NCBI GenBank assembly: GCA_002382045.1
Contig: DFZJ01000041.1
Span: 1 to 38,610 of the forward strand
Origin: Syntrophaceae bacterium UBA4059
GTDB lineage: Bacteria; Desulfobacterota; Syntrophia; Syntrophales; Smithellaceae
DNA: 38,610 nucleotides
Reading direction: 5' to 3'
Part shown: one piece after another, positions 7,573 to 14,599 of the stretch
Numbering within the stretch: position 1 is the first letter of the stretch
Layout of the letters: each line of letters opens with the position of its first letter
The notes under the pieces: generated by a model
What the model was told of the DNA's origin: nothing
The model's input: only the letters and a program-made list of their open reading frames with translations
The model's database searches: none
Made by a program: the position numbers and the translations under genes

Positions 7573-7833
7573 TCAATCCAATGGAGCAATTTTCTTTACT
7601 TCTTTACCGGATCTTGCCAGATCCCAATCTTCCTGCAGATCATTAATGCGCAAATCAATCCATTCCCTGACAAGTCTTGTTGCCGTCTTTGAATTTAAAT
7701 TTCCTTTAATAACGTTCCCGTTAAAATCAAACACGCTTTTATAACCCTGGTATTCTGCGTGAAAATGCGGCGGATCATGCTCATCAAAATACATCCTGAT
7801 GACTATTCCAAAGAATCTGCAAATTTCAGGCAT
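7573..7833 (-). CDS. DUF4160 domain protein
   Basis: The 86-residue product has the DUF4160 hallmarks MPEICRFFGIVIRMYFDEHD, PPHFHAEYQG and VREWIDLRINDLQEDW. It is the first gene of the minus-strand accessory string and is followed closely by DUF2442. A promoter-like pair lies 27-54 bases upstream (7860-7887). Function unknown. Confidence 0.88.
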   Translation of the reverse strand: MPEICRFFGIVIRMYFDEHDPPHFHAEYQGYKSVFDFNGNVIKGNLNSKTATRLVREWIDLRINDLQEDWDLARSGKEVKKIAPLD

Positions 7834-7859
7834 CCGTTATCCTTGTATATTTTTGCCTT

Positions 7860-7887
7860 ATAATATCAGAATGTTAAATGCAGTCAA
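7860..7887 (-). promoter_or_regulatory. Sigma-70-type promoter for the DUF4160 gene string
   Basis: On the minus strand TTGACT (7887-7882) and TATTAT (7865-7860) are 16 bases apart, each matching five of six consensus positions. The start codon follows 26 bases later. Confidence 0.5.
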
Positions 7888-8028
7888 TCTATTTATTCAG
7901 GGTATTTCTACATAATGTCCCATAGCTGTGACTGGGTTTTGGATGATGCGGAAACGCCTGGCCGATGTTATTACGGGAGTGAGATTAGTCAACGGAATGG
8001 AAGAACAACGTATCGACGTCTGAATGCT
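7888..8028. other. Gene-poor interval with a 26-codon fragment
   Basis: Between the accessory string and the 309-residue gene. A plus-strand run at 7943-8023 encodes 26 residues (KRLADVITGVRLVNGMEEQR inside) and could be a fragment of a lost gene, but there is no ribosome-binding site and nothing else supports it. Confidence 0.3.
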
Positions 8029-8958
8029 TCAGACATAGCCATTAGCCATAATGCCCTGATTTGGACCGGTAATAGCGGTAACACTTTTTTCGACTTCAGT
8101 CAGTGCTTGATTGGTTTGGCTGATATCCTGATCGGCTTTATGATCCCCCTTCTCATGCAGGCGCTGCTTTATTTGCCCGGCCATTGCCTTAAGCCTTGCA
8201 GCCACTACACTCACATCATTGGCAAACTCCCGATCTGCAAAAGCCTCCAAGGTTTTTTTCATGATCTTCGCGCCCTGTTCCTGTAGATCGTCCTTGAATT
8301 TCTGCCGTTGTGTTTCCTGATATTGCCGTGCGCCTTCAGCGAGCGCTGCTCCGGTCGTGGTCGTCGATGCGGAATCCTGCCCCTGCGTGACGCCATCAAC
8401 CTTTTTATCTTTTTCTTCGGGCGCGGATGTTTCGCCGGACCCTGCCGTGGCAGAAACACTCGCCGATACTGCTGCCCCACTATCAGTTGTGCCGCCCGCA
8501 GCGGTATTTAACGCAGCAACATCACTGCCGGAGGTATTTGTTACAGCGTCTGTCGATACTGCCTGTTCAGGAGAGGTCGTGCCGCTGACAGACGCATATT
8601 CGCGTGCCGCAACCGCGAGCTCCTTGGCCAGCCTGGCAATCTGCTTCGCGACGATCCTGGGATCGCCACCCATCGTTTTCAGCATTTGTATTTCCGCCTT
8701 GATGCGCTTGAGTTTTTCTGCGGCAGCCGCTTTGCTCGACTGCGCCCCATAAACTTTGCTGTTTCGCAACTGCGCGATCACCTGCTTGTTATCGTTCAAT
8801 TGCTTTTCCAGGGCATCGGCATTTTTCGGATCGGTTTCGCGGATTTTGGAGATAATGGTATCCTTTGCTGTGATTGATCTGGCATTGGCCGAAGCAGATT
8901 TCTTCCCCAGCAGATCGATCGCTGAAAAATAAGCCCACGCTTGACTGATTGCTGCCAT
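8029..8958 (-). CDS. Ala/Ser/Thr-rich hypothetical protein
   Basis: The 309-residue product is not recognised. Residues 1-123 are helical and charged, with the block MLKTMGGDPRIVAKQIARLA followed by KELAVAAREYA, which I recall in other uncharacterised proteobacterial proteins. Residues 124-205 are a low-complexity A/S/T/G linker. Residues 206-295 are again helical with many Q, K and E. No signal peptide or membrane segment. I chose ATG at 8958 because AGAGG lies about 9 bases upstream; a TTG at 8976 is further out. A sigma-28-like promoter sits upstream, which would suggest co-expression with motility genes. Confidence 0.72.
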   Translation of the reverse strand: MAAISQAWAYFSAIDLLGKKSASANARSITAKDTIISKIRETDPKNADALEKQLNDNKQVIAQLRNSKVYGAQSSKAAAAEKLKRIKAEIQMLKTMGGDPRIVAKQIARLAKELAVAAREYASVSGTTSPEQAVSTDAVTNTSGSDVAALNTAAGGTTDSGAAVSASVSATAGSGETSAPEEKDKKVDGVTQGQDSASTTTTGAALAEGARQYQETQRQKFKDDLQEQGAKIMKKTLEAFADREFANDVSVVAARLKAMAGQIKQRLHEKGDHKADQDISQTNQALTEVEKSVTAITGPNQGIMANGYV

Positions 8959-9026
8959 CTGGACACACCTCTGCAAGGATGATTACTTCTCTTTTCTCCG
9001 TATTTTTTCAGAACATTTCAATTACG

Positions 9027-9053
9027 ATATCGGTTAAGTCCTCACAAAACTTA
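9027..9053 (-). promoter_or_regulatory. Possible sigma-28 (FliA) promoter
   Basis: On the minus strand TAAG (9053-9050), 15 bases, then ACCGATAT (9034-9027) compares with the flagellar consensus TAAA-N15-GCCGATAA (three of four and six of eight). It points at the 309-residue gene, leaving a leader of about 60 bases. Confidence 0.35.
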
Positions 9054-9101
9054 AGAACTGAACAGGATCGGGACCGGGTAAGAGGACACAACCCTGCACT
9101 C

Positions 9102-9150
9102 TATTTCGATGATATAAAATATGCTGTAGTTTCCTATTCGATATTTCCAG
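9102..9150 (-). pseudogene. Relic of a RelE/ParE-type toxin
   Basis: A 49-base stretch matches 6926-6974 at most positions and on the minus strand encodes WKYRIGNYSIFYIIE, the same core as the truncated toxin (WRYRIGNYRIFYIIE). The sequence on both sides is unrelated, so only a scrap of a second toxin gene remains, just past the stop of the MFS gene. Confidence 0.65.
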
Positions 9151-9154
9151 ATTA

Positions 9155-10333
9155 TTACTGCGTTCGCACCCTCAATGCCGAAAAGAAGTTCACGCAGGCA
9201 ATGGCCGCTCCCAGCAGAAAGACGTACTGGTATCCCCATTTCACCCAGATAAAGCCTCCCAGAAGCGCGACAGCGATGGAAAAGATATGATCGATAGTCA
9301 CACCCATGGTCAGAGTCTGGGTGACGTCCTCAGGCCGGACGGCAATTTTCAGCAGGTACGTTGCCCGCGCCATGCCAACCGACATCAAGAGCTGATCCAC
9401 AATGAAGCAGGCGGAGGCGACAATCAAAGCCGTTGTTTCTGAAAACAAGACCAGCGAATACCCGTAACCGATGCAGACAAATACCAGCAATACCGCTTCC
9501 GATGTGAGAATGAATCGTTCGCCCAGCTTGTCGATCGCCCTCCCCAGAACCGGCTTGAAAAAAATGCCGATTGCACCGCCGATGGTCAAAAGCGTCGCCA
9601 GCATCTGGGTTTTCTGATGAAAGACCGTCACCAGCACCCAGGGCGCAAAAGTCAGAAAGATCTGTTTGCGCGTTCCATATAAAATATTGAGCCAGTAAAA
9701 CAGCCGGTATTTCCTGCGCAGCTGAAACTTCGTTCTGGCGGCATACGGTTGATCTTTCTGCATCTGATATAAAAGAACGGCCACGGTCAGAAAACCGGCA
9801 AATGCAACCGCGTAGGACAGTTGAAAAGTAAGATGAAAGAATTTAAATCCCAGAAAAATAGCAAAGCTGCCGAAAATCATGGCCAGATTGGCCACAGCGG
9901 AAAACTGCCCCAGCCTTCTGCCCTCCTGGCCTTTGTGCGCGAGTTCCATCCCAATACTTTGATTGAGCGGGATGAACAAATGCTGGCCGACACTGAAAAT
10001 AAACAACCAGACAAGCATGATGGAAAAACCGGGCGATCCGAAACCGATCAGTAATATACCGAAAGCGCACAACAGATTGGCCAGAAACGCCAGCCGGCGC
10101 GAGCAAAGAAAAAAGAAAAGCGCGGCGAAAAAAATTACCAGAAATCCCGGCAGTTCCCGGGGCAATTCCAGAAAGCCCCGCTGCCAGTCACTGATGAAAA
10201 ATGTCTCGTTGAGAAAATTATTAAAGGTGGAATCGACGATACTCTGAGAAAAGCCAAAAACAAATGTAGCGGCCAGAAACAAACGGAAATCCCGCGGCAG
10301 TGCTGATAGCCTATTTTTGATTCGCTTGATTAT
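9155..10333 (-). CDS. MFS transporter
   Basis: A polytopic membrane protein with about 11-12 hydrophobic segments, for example FLVIFFAALFFFLC, LANLLCAFGILLIGFG and IVASACFIVDQLL, and the loop GRAIDKLGERF between halves, typical of major facilitator superfamily exporters. Substrate unknown. The first standard start is TTG at 10282, with no ribosome-binding site. Upstream the frame stays open to a TGA at 10348-10346, and GAAGGA at 10347-10342 lies 8 bases before an in-frame ATA at 10333 (then ATC). Start at 10333 would add 17 residues (IIKRIKNRLSALPRDFR). The true start is uncertain; a damaged ATG is possible. Confidence 0.82.
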   Translation of the reverse strand: MIKRIKNRLSALPRDFRLFLAATFVFGFSQSIVDSTFNNFLNETFFISDWQRGFLELPRELPGFLVIFFAALFFFLCSRRLAFLANLLCAFGILLIGFGSPGFSIMLVWLFIFSVGQHLFIPLNQSIGMELAHKGQEGRRLGQFSAVANLAMIFGSFAIFLGFKFFHLTFQLSYAVAFAGFLTVAVLLYQMQKDQPYAARTKFQLRRKYRLFYWLNILYGTRKQIFLTFAPWVLVTVFHQKTQMLATLLTIGGAIGIFFKPVLGRAIDKLGERFILTSEAVLLVFVCIGYGYSLVLFSETTALIVASACFIVDQLLMSVGMARATYLLKIAVRPEDVTQTLTMGVTIDHIFSIAVALLGGFIWVKWGYQYVFLLGAAIACVNFFSALRVRTQ

Positions 10334-10364
10334 GATTTCAATCCTTCATTCAGGGTTATATTAA

Positions 10365-10393
10365 AACGGCAGCGTTAATAACCCGCTGCCGTT
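10365..10393 (-). terminator. Terminator after the RsbRD_N-like pair
   Basis: A perfect 10-bp stem, AACGGCAGCG (10365-10374) with CGCTGCCGTT (10384-10393). Read on the minus strand it is followed by TTTTAATAT, so it should end the two-gene transcript before the MFS gene. Confidence 0.75.
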
Positions 10394-10435
10394 GGTTTGA
10401 TGTTGTTGTATCAAGGCTCCCGCCTGGTGCTACGA

Positions 10436-10888
10436 TTACTTTTTTGCTTCCAGTCGAATGCGGTCTTGATAGTATTGTGTAATTTCATAGACGGCATAAT
10501 CGATGAGCAGCATAACTCTCATCACGGAGTCAATCGCCTGATTATGCTCAATGGCATTAATAAAAATCGCCTGGAATTCCGCATAGAGCCACATATGGCG
10601 GCGCATCATATTTAAGGCGTAAACAGCTTCGTGCAGCGGTGCGCCCATTTCATAACAGGTTCTCGCATAGTGCATGAAGAATTCCTGCGCTCTGTCATAA
10701 CGATTGGGGGCGCCCAGCATGTTTCTTAACTGGCTGTAGAATTTAATAGCCTGCAAGACCAGTTTTTCATCAGGGATATCCTGATAGTGAGGGGTTCTTT
10801 TGTTTTTCCTGACATCGGCAGCCCAATGTCCCGCTATTTCATCAATATTGGCTTCCAGTACATCCAGCAGCTTATTCGATTCTTCCAT
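10436..10888 (-). CDS. RsbRD_N-like helical sensor protein, paralogue 2
   Basis: The 150-residue product resembles the N-terminal domain of RsbRD-type stressosome proteins, a globin-like helical fold. Visible pattern: IAGHWAADVRKNKRTPHYQD, AIKFYSQL, then PLHEAVYALNMMRRHMWLYA and IDYAVYEITQYYQDRI. No output domain follows, so it would have to act by binding a partner. ATG at 10888 is used because AGAGGAG lies about 8 bases upstream; the frame is also open from TTG 10909. It is similar along its length to the neighbouring gene, pointing to tandem duplication. The family name is from memory and less sure than the homology of the two. Confidence 0.7.
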   Translation of the reverse strand: MEESNKLLDVLEANIDEIAGHWAADVRKNKRTPHYQDIPDEKLVLQAIKFYSQLRNMLGAPNRYDRAQEFFMHYARTCYEMGAPLHEAVYALNMMRRHMWLYAEFQAIFINAIEHNQAIDSVMRVMLLIDYAVYEITQYYQDRIRLEAKK

Positions 10889-10935
10889 AGTATGTTCTCC
10901 TCTCTCCAATCATAAGGCCGTATAGGGAAACGGAA

Positions 10936-11394
10936 TTATTTTTTACCTTTTTCCTTTTTCATCAATTCCTGATATTCCTTGGTGACTTCAAAGATAGCAT
11001 AATCAAAAATCAGGATCGTGCGGCTTAAAGTATCCAGCGCTTGCCGCTGGTCAATGCCGGAACTGAAAATCGCCTGGAATTCCGCATAGAACCAGACGTG
11101 CCTCCTCAAAAGAATAAGTGCATACACCGCTTCGTCCATGGGAATTTTCAGGGCAAAACTTTCCTGAGCATAGGTACGAAAATATTTTAATGTGCCTTCG
11201 CCGATTTTTTCTTCGGCAAACATTTTACTGAAATTGTGATAAAATTTTACCCCCTGATTCATAATGGTTTCTTCATCAAGTTCCTTATACCTTTTTGTCC
11301 GTGCATTGTTCTGCACTTCCATTGTCCACCTTTTGGCCATCCTCCCCGCGTGCTTTTCGGCCAGATCCACATACTTAATGGCGTAGGTCTTCAT
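10936..11394 (-). CDS. RsbRD_N-like helical sensor protein, paralogue 1
   Basis: The 152-residue product shares with its neighbour the sequence pattern W-x3-V-x-N-x-R-T-x-x-Y, VKFYHNF, PMDEAVYALILLRRHVWFYA, EFQAIF, and FDYAIFEVTKEYQEL. Residues W24 and the conserved R/H/W cluster suggest a buried pocket. It is the promoter-proximal gene of the pair, with GGAG 7 bases before ATG. Soluble, no output domain. Likely a signal-sensing or partner-switching protein; no kinase, STAS or sigma-factor gene is adjacent to show its target. Confidence 0.7.
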   Translation of the reverse strand: MKTYAIKYVDLAEKHAGRMAKRWTMEVQNNARTKRYKELDEETIMNQGVKFYHNFSKMFAEEKIGEGTLKYFRTYAQESFALKIPMDEAVYALILLRRHVWFYAEFQAIFSSGIDQRQALDTLSRTILIFDYAIFEVTKEYQELMKKEKGKK

Positions 11395-11446
11395 GATTTA
11401 TCTCCTTTCCGTTTGATAGGTACTGAGAAAGATCCTCTTTGAATTT

Positions 11447-11475
11447 AATATAAATCATGAAATCCAAATTGACAA
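11447..11475 (-). promoter_or_regulatory. Sigma-70-type promoter for the RsbRD_N-like pair
   Basis: Minus strand: TTGTCA (11475-11470), 17 bases, TATATT (11452-11447), each five of six consensus positions. Its -35 box is part of an inverted repeat, TGACAAT (11470-11476) with ATTGTCA (11482-11488). Confidence 0.6.
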
Positions 11476-11495
11476 TAGAAAATTGTCACAAAAAC

Positions 11496-11508
11496 ACCCG
11501 TCACGGGT
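11496..11508. promoter_or_regulatory. Operator-like palindrome ACCCG-TCA-CGGGT
   Basis: A perfect 5-bp inverted repeat placed between the two facing promoters, 5 bases before the fmt -35 box. It is a candidate binding site for a regulator of one or both transcripts. Confidence 0.4.
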
Positions 11509-11513
11509 AATTC

Positions 11514-11542
11514 TTGACACATTCCTGTTCTTTCCATATAGA
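11514..11542 (+). promoter_or_regulatory. Sigma-70-type promoter for fmt
   Basis: TTGACA (11514-11519), exact consensus, 17 bases, then TATAGA (11537-11542). The fmt start is 25 bases further on. Confidence 0.75.
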
Positions 11543-11567
11543 TTACCAAAACGGCCAAGGATGTAAC

Positions 11568-12509
11568 ATGATCAATAAGCCAAGCATTCTGTTCATGGGG
11601 ACACCGGATTTTGCTCTGCCCGCCCTGGAAATATTGCATAACAACAACTACGAGATCAGCGCAGTCGTCACACAACCGGATCGTCCAGCGGGGCGGGGAC
11701 AAAAAGAAATCGCCCCGCCGGTAAAGTTGCTGGCGCAAAAATTAGGACTGCCGGTTTTACAACCACCGAAAGTAAAAGATCAGGGCTTTCTGGAAACGCT
11801 TTATTCCCTCAATCCCGCCATGATCGTCGTAGCGGCCTTCGGCCAGATACTCCCCAAAATAATCATCGATTTTCCAAAGATGGGATGCCTTAATATTCAC
11901 CCGTCGCTTTTACCCAAATATCGCGGCGCCGCGCCGCTCAACTGGAGCATTATCCGCGGTGAGACCAAAACCGGCGTAACGATTATGATGATGGATGAAG
12001 GAATGGATTCAGGCGATATTCTGATCCAGGAAGAAACACCGCTCGAAAGCACGGAAACCTATGGTGAACTGCATGACCGACTGGCAAACCTCGGTGCAAA
12101 GCTGCTCATCAAAGCCATTGAACAGGTGGTTGCCGGTACCGCCCAAAGGCAAAAGCAGGATGAATCCCGCATCACCTTTGCCCCCCGACTGACCAGAGAA
12201 ACAGGCAAAATCAACTGGCAAAACACCATCTGCCATATTGTCAATCTCATTCGCGGCCTGAGCCCGACACCTGCGGCCTATTCATCGCTGGACGGACAAG
12301 CTTTGAAAATATTTACAGCCGAAGGACAACCGGCTATAGTGGACCTGCCACCCGGCACTATCGCCCCCTCCTGTCCTGCTGGTTTGCCCGTTGCAGCAGC
12401 CGACGGTTATGTGATTTTAAAAGATGTCCAACTTGCCGGAAAGAAAAGAATGCACATCCATGACTTTCTGCACGGGTATCGGATCAAAGACGGAAGTAAG
12501 TTGGGATAG
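11568..12509 (+). CDS. fmt: Methionyl-tRNA formyltransferase
   Basis: Formylates the amino group of methionyl initiator tRNA using 10-formyl-tetrahydrofolate. The 313-residue product has the normal length. Visible: ILFMGTPDFALPALEIL at the N-terminus, VVTQPDRPAGRGQK, the folate/catalytic region NIHPSLLPKYRGAAPLNWSI with the catalytic Asn and His, TGVTIMMMDEGMDSGDIL, and a C-terminal tRNA-binding domain. ATG at 11568 is preceded by AAGGAT; the frame is also open upstream, but that part overlaps the promoter. It is followed by rsmB, a common pairing; def is not next to it here. Confidence 0.96.
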   Translation: MINKPSILFMGTPDFALPALEILHNNNYEISAVVTQPDRPAGRGQKEIAPPVKLLAQKLGLPVLQPPKVKDQGFLETLYSLNPAMIVVAAFGQILPKIIIDFPKMGCLNIHPSLLPKYRGAAPLNWSIIRGETKTGVTIMMMDEGMDSGDILIQEETPLESTETYGELHDRLANLGAKLLIKAIEQVVAGTAQRQKQDESRITFAPRLTRETGKINWQNTICHIVNLIRGLSPTPAAYSSLDGQALKIFTAEGQPAIVDLPPGTIAPSCPAGLPVAAADGYVILKDVQLAGKKRMHIHDFLHGYRIKDGSKLG

Positions 12510-12512
12510 AGG

Positions 12513-12546
12513 TTCAAGGTTCAAGGTTCAAAGTTCAAGGTTCAAT
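12513..12546 (+). repeat. Heptamer tandem repeat TTCAAGG
   Basis: Three exact copies and one variant: TTCAAGG at 12513, 12520 and 12534, TTCAAAG at 12527, then a partial TTCAAT before the rsmB ATG. The last AAGG ends 6 bases before that ATG and is the only visible ribosome-binding site, so the repeat seems to supply the translation signal. Confidence 0.8.
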
Positions 12547-13893
12547 ATGAAGAAGACAATTCGCCATCAGGCGGTGGACATTTTAAATTCGGTTGCGCAA
12601 AGTCAGATCTTTGCCGGAGATTTGCTGGATACAACCCTGGAAGAACAGAAGCTTTCCGGCACGGCGGACGGTCGTCTGCTGACCCATCTGGTGTATGGCG
12701 TCTTGCGCATGCAGGGTCATCTGGACTGGATCATAACCCGGCTCTATCGCGGCAATGATGCCAACATGGAAGAAGCTGTTAAAAATATCCTGCGCACAGG
12801 TCTTTATCAGCTTAAATTCAGCGACCGGCTGCCGGATTTTGCCGTGGTGGATGAAGCCGTCAAAATCGCTAAAAGGATCGCTCCGGCAGCCGACGGGTTG
12901 ACGAATGCCGTTTTAAGAAGCTACCTGCGCAACACGGAAAAAATTTCCTTTCCCTCTTTAAAGAAAAATCCGGCTGAACATATCGCTGCGTTTTATTCCC
13001 ATCCGCTGTGGCTTGTTAAAATATGGCTCGATATTTTTGGCAAAGAAGAAACATTATCATTATGTAAAGCCGACAATGAATTGCCGCCATTGACACTCCG
13101 CGTTAATGCCTTAAAAATTTCAAGGCCAGAACTGGAAGATAAGCTGAAAGCCTGCGCTTTCATTTGCGAACCGACCAGGTTTTCGCCTGACGGCCTCAAT
13201 CTTCCCGATGCTCCGCGACCGATTCAAAAAACAACCTTCTTTAAGGAGGGCCTTTTACGTCTTCAGGACGAGGCGGCCCAACTGGTTTCGTATCTCGTCA
13301 GTCCCGTGGGCGGCCAAAACATTCTGGATGTCTGCTCGGGCAGCGGCGGTAAGACCGGACATCTGGCGGCCCTCATGAAGAACGAAGGCCGGATTGTCGC
13401 TCTGGATCGCGATGCGGGAAAAATAGCGCAATTAAAAAAAGATGCATCAAGAATGGGAGTGGACATCATTGAACCCCTGCAGGCTGATCTGAACCAGCCC
13501 CTGTCCGCTGAATTTGCTGAAAAATTTGATCAGGTTCTGGTGGACGCGCCTTGCTCCGGCACCGGCACCCTCCGGCGAAACCCGGAAATCAAATGGCGTC
13601 TCACCGCCTCCGAATTGGATATGTTATCGAAAACCCAGAAGAATATATTACACCATGCTGCAAGCGCTGTTAAAAAGGGCGGGCGCCTGGTTTATTGCAC
13701 CTGTTCGGTTCTTCCTCAAGAAAATGAGGAAGTGGTCCGGCAATTTTTGACGAATCATCCGCATTTTAACATTTTAACACCCCCTGCGGCCATCTCAGGC
13801 AACCTCATAGATAGTCGTGGTTTTTTAAAGACTTACCCTCACCGGCATCATACGGATGGTTTTTTCGGGGCTGTTTTACGCCACCGGATTTAA
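12547..13893 (+). CDS. rsmB: 16S rRNA (cytosine(967)-C(5))-methyltransferase RsmB
   Basis: Methylates C967 of 16S rRNA. The 448-residue product has an N-terminal NusB-like RNA-binding domain (RHQAVDILNSVAQ, VDEAVKIAKR, GLTNAVLRSYLR), then the Rossmann methyltransferase domain: SAM loop DVCSGSGGKTGHLAALM, acidic ribose contact VALDRD, motif IV DAPCSGTGTLRRNPEIKW, and the catalytic cysteine in VYCTCSVLPQENEEV. It ends near RHHTDGFFGAVL. The frame is open upstream to 12424 inside fmt, but ATG at 12547 gives the family N-terminus. Co-transcribed with fmt. Confidence 0.95.
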   Translation: MKKTIRHQAVDILNSVAQSQIFAGDLLDTTLEEQKLSGTADGRLLTHLVYGVLRMQGHLDWIITRLYRGNDANMEEAVKNILRTGLYQLKFSDRLPDFAVVDEAVKIAKRIAPAADGLTNAVLRSYLRNTEKISFPSLKKNPAEHIAAFYSHPLWLVKIWLDIFGKEETLSLCKADNELPPLTLRVNALKISRPELEDKLKACAFICEPTRFSPDGLNLPDAPRPIQKTTFFKEGLLRLQDEAAQLVSYLVSPVGGQNILDVCSGSGGKTGHLAALMKNEGRIVALDRDAGKIAQLKKDASRMGVDIIEPLQADLNQPLSAEFAEKFDQVLVDAPCSGTGTLRRNPEIKWRLTASELDMLSKTQKNILHHAASAVKKGGRLVYCTCSVLPQENEEVVRQFLTNHPHFNILTPPAAISGNLIDSRGFLKTYPHRHHTDGFFGAVLRHRI

Positions 13894-13954
13894 ATTGACG
13901 AATTCAGGACAATCATGCTAGCTTACGCTCCCATAAATTCATAAAGGAGCGGTT

Positions 13955-14584
13955 ATGTTTGTAGAACAGATGCAGGTCGGCAACATGGCAGTTTTCGCCT
14001 ATCTGGTCGGGGATTCCGTCACCGGCGACGCGCTGGTTATTGACCCGGCCGACAACACTCACGAAATTCTGGCAAGGGCTGCAAAAAACAATTTGCGTAT
14101 TAACTACATCGTTAACACGCATGGCCATGTGGATCACATCGGTGGTAACGCCGAAATGAAGAAGCTTACCGGCGCTAAAATCATCGTTCATGAAGATGAC
14201 GCCATGATGCTCACATCCACGCCTGCCGCCATGCTGCGCATGTTTGGTGCAACGCAATCGCCTCCTGCCGATGTTCTGGTTCAGGACGGCCAGATACTTT
14301 CCGTAGGCAATGTGGATCTGAAAGTCATCCATACGCCCGGGCACTCCCCCGGCGGCATGTGTCTTTACACGCCCGGTTATATTTTCACCGGCGATACTCT
14401 TTTTGTAGAAGCGGTAGGCCGCACTGATTTACCCGGCGGTTCCTGGCAAACGATGTATAACGCCATCAAGACAAAACTTTTTACACTGCCTGATGAAACC
14501 AAAGTCATGCCAGGTCACAATTACGGCAGGACACCGACGTCCACCATCGGCCACGAAAAAAAGTATAATCCTTCAGTCCGTTAA
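13955..14584 (+). CDS. Metallo-beta-lactamase fold hydrolase (glyoxalase II-like)
   Basis: The 209-residue product has the full metal-binding set: THGHVDHIGG (HxHxDH) near residue 54, TPGHSPGGMCLY, GDTLFVEAVGRTDL and MPGHNYG. This is the glyoxalase II/GloB-like group that hydrolyses thioesters such as hydroxyacyl-glutathione or other thiol adducts; the C-terminal glutathione-binding domain of true GloB is missing, so the thiol partner is unknown. ATG at 13955 with AAGGAG about 7 bases upstream. It ends 15 bases before purC and is probably co-transcribed with it. Confidence 0.88.
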   Translation: MFVEQMQVGNMAVFAYLVGDSVTGDALVIDPADNTHEILARAAKNNLRINYIVNTHGHVDHIGGNAEMKKLTGAKIIVHEDDAMMLTSTPAAMLRMFGATQSPPADVLVQDGQILSVGNVDLKVIHTPGHSPGGMCLYTPGYIFTGDTLFVEAVGRTDLPGGSWQTMYNAIKTKLFTLPDETKVMPGHNYGRTPTSTIGHEKKYNPSVR

Positions 14585-14599
14585 AGGAGCAGGCGACCT

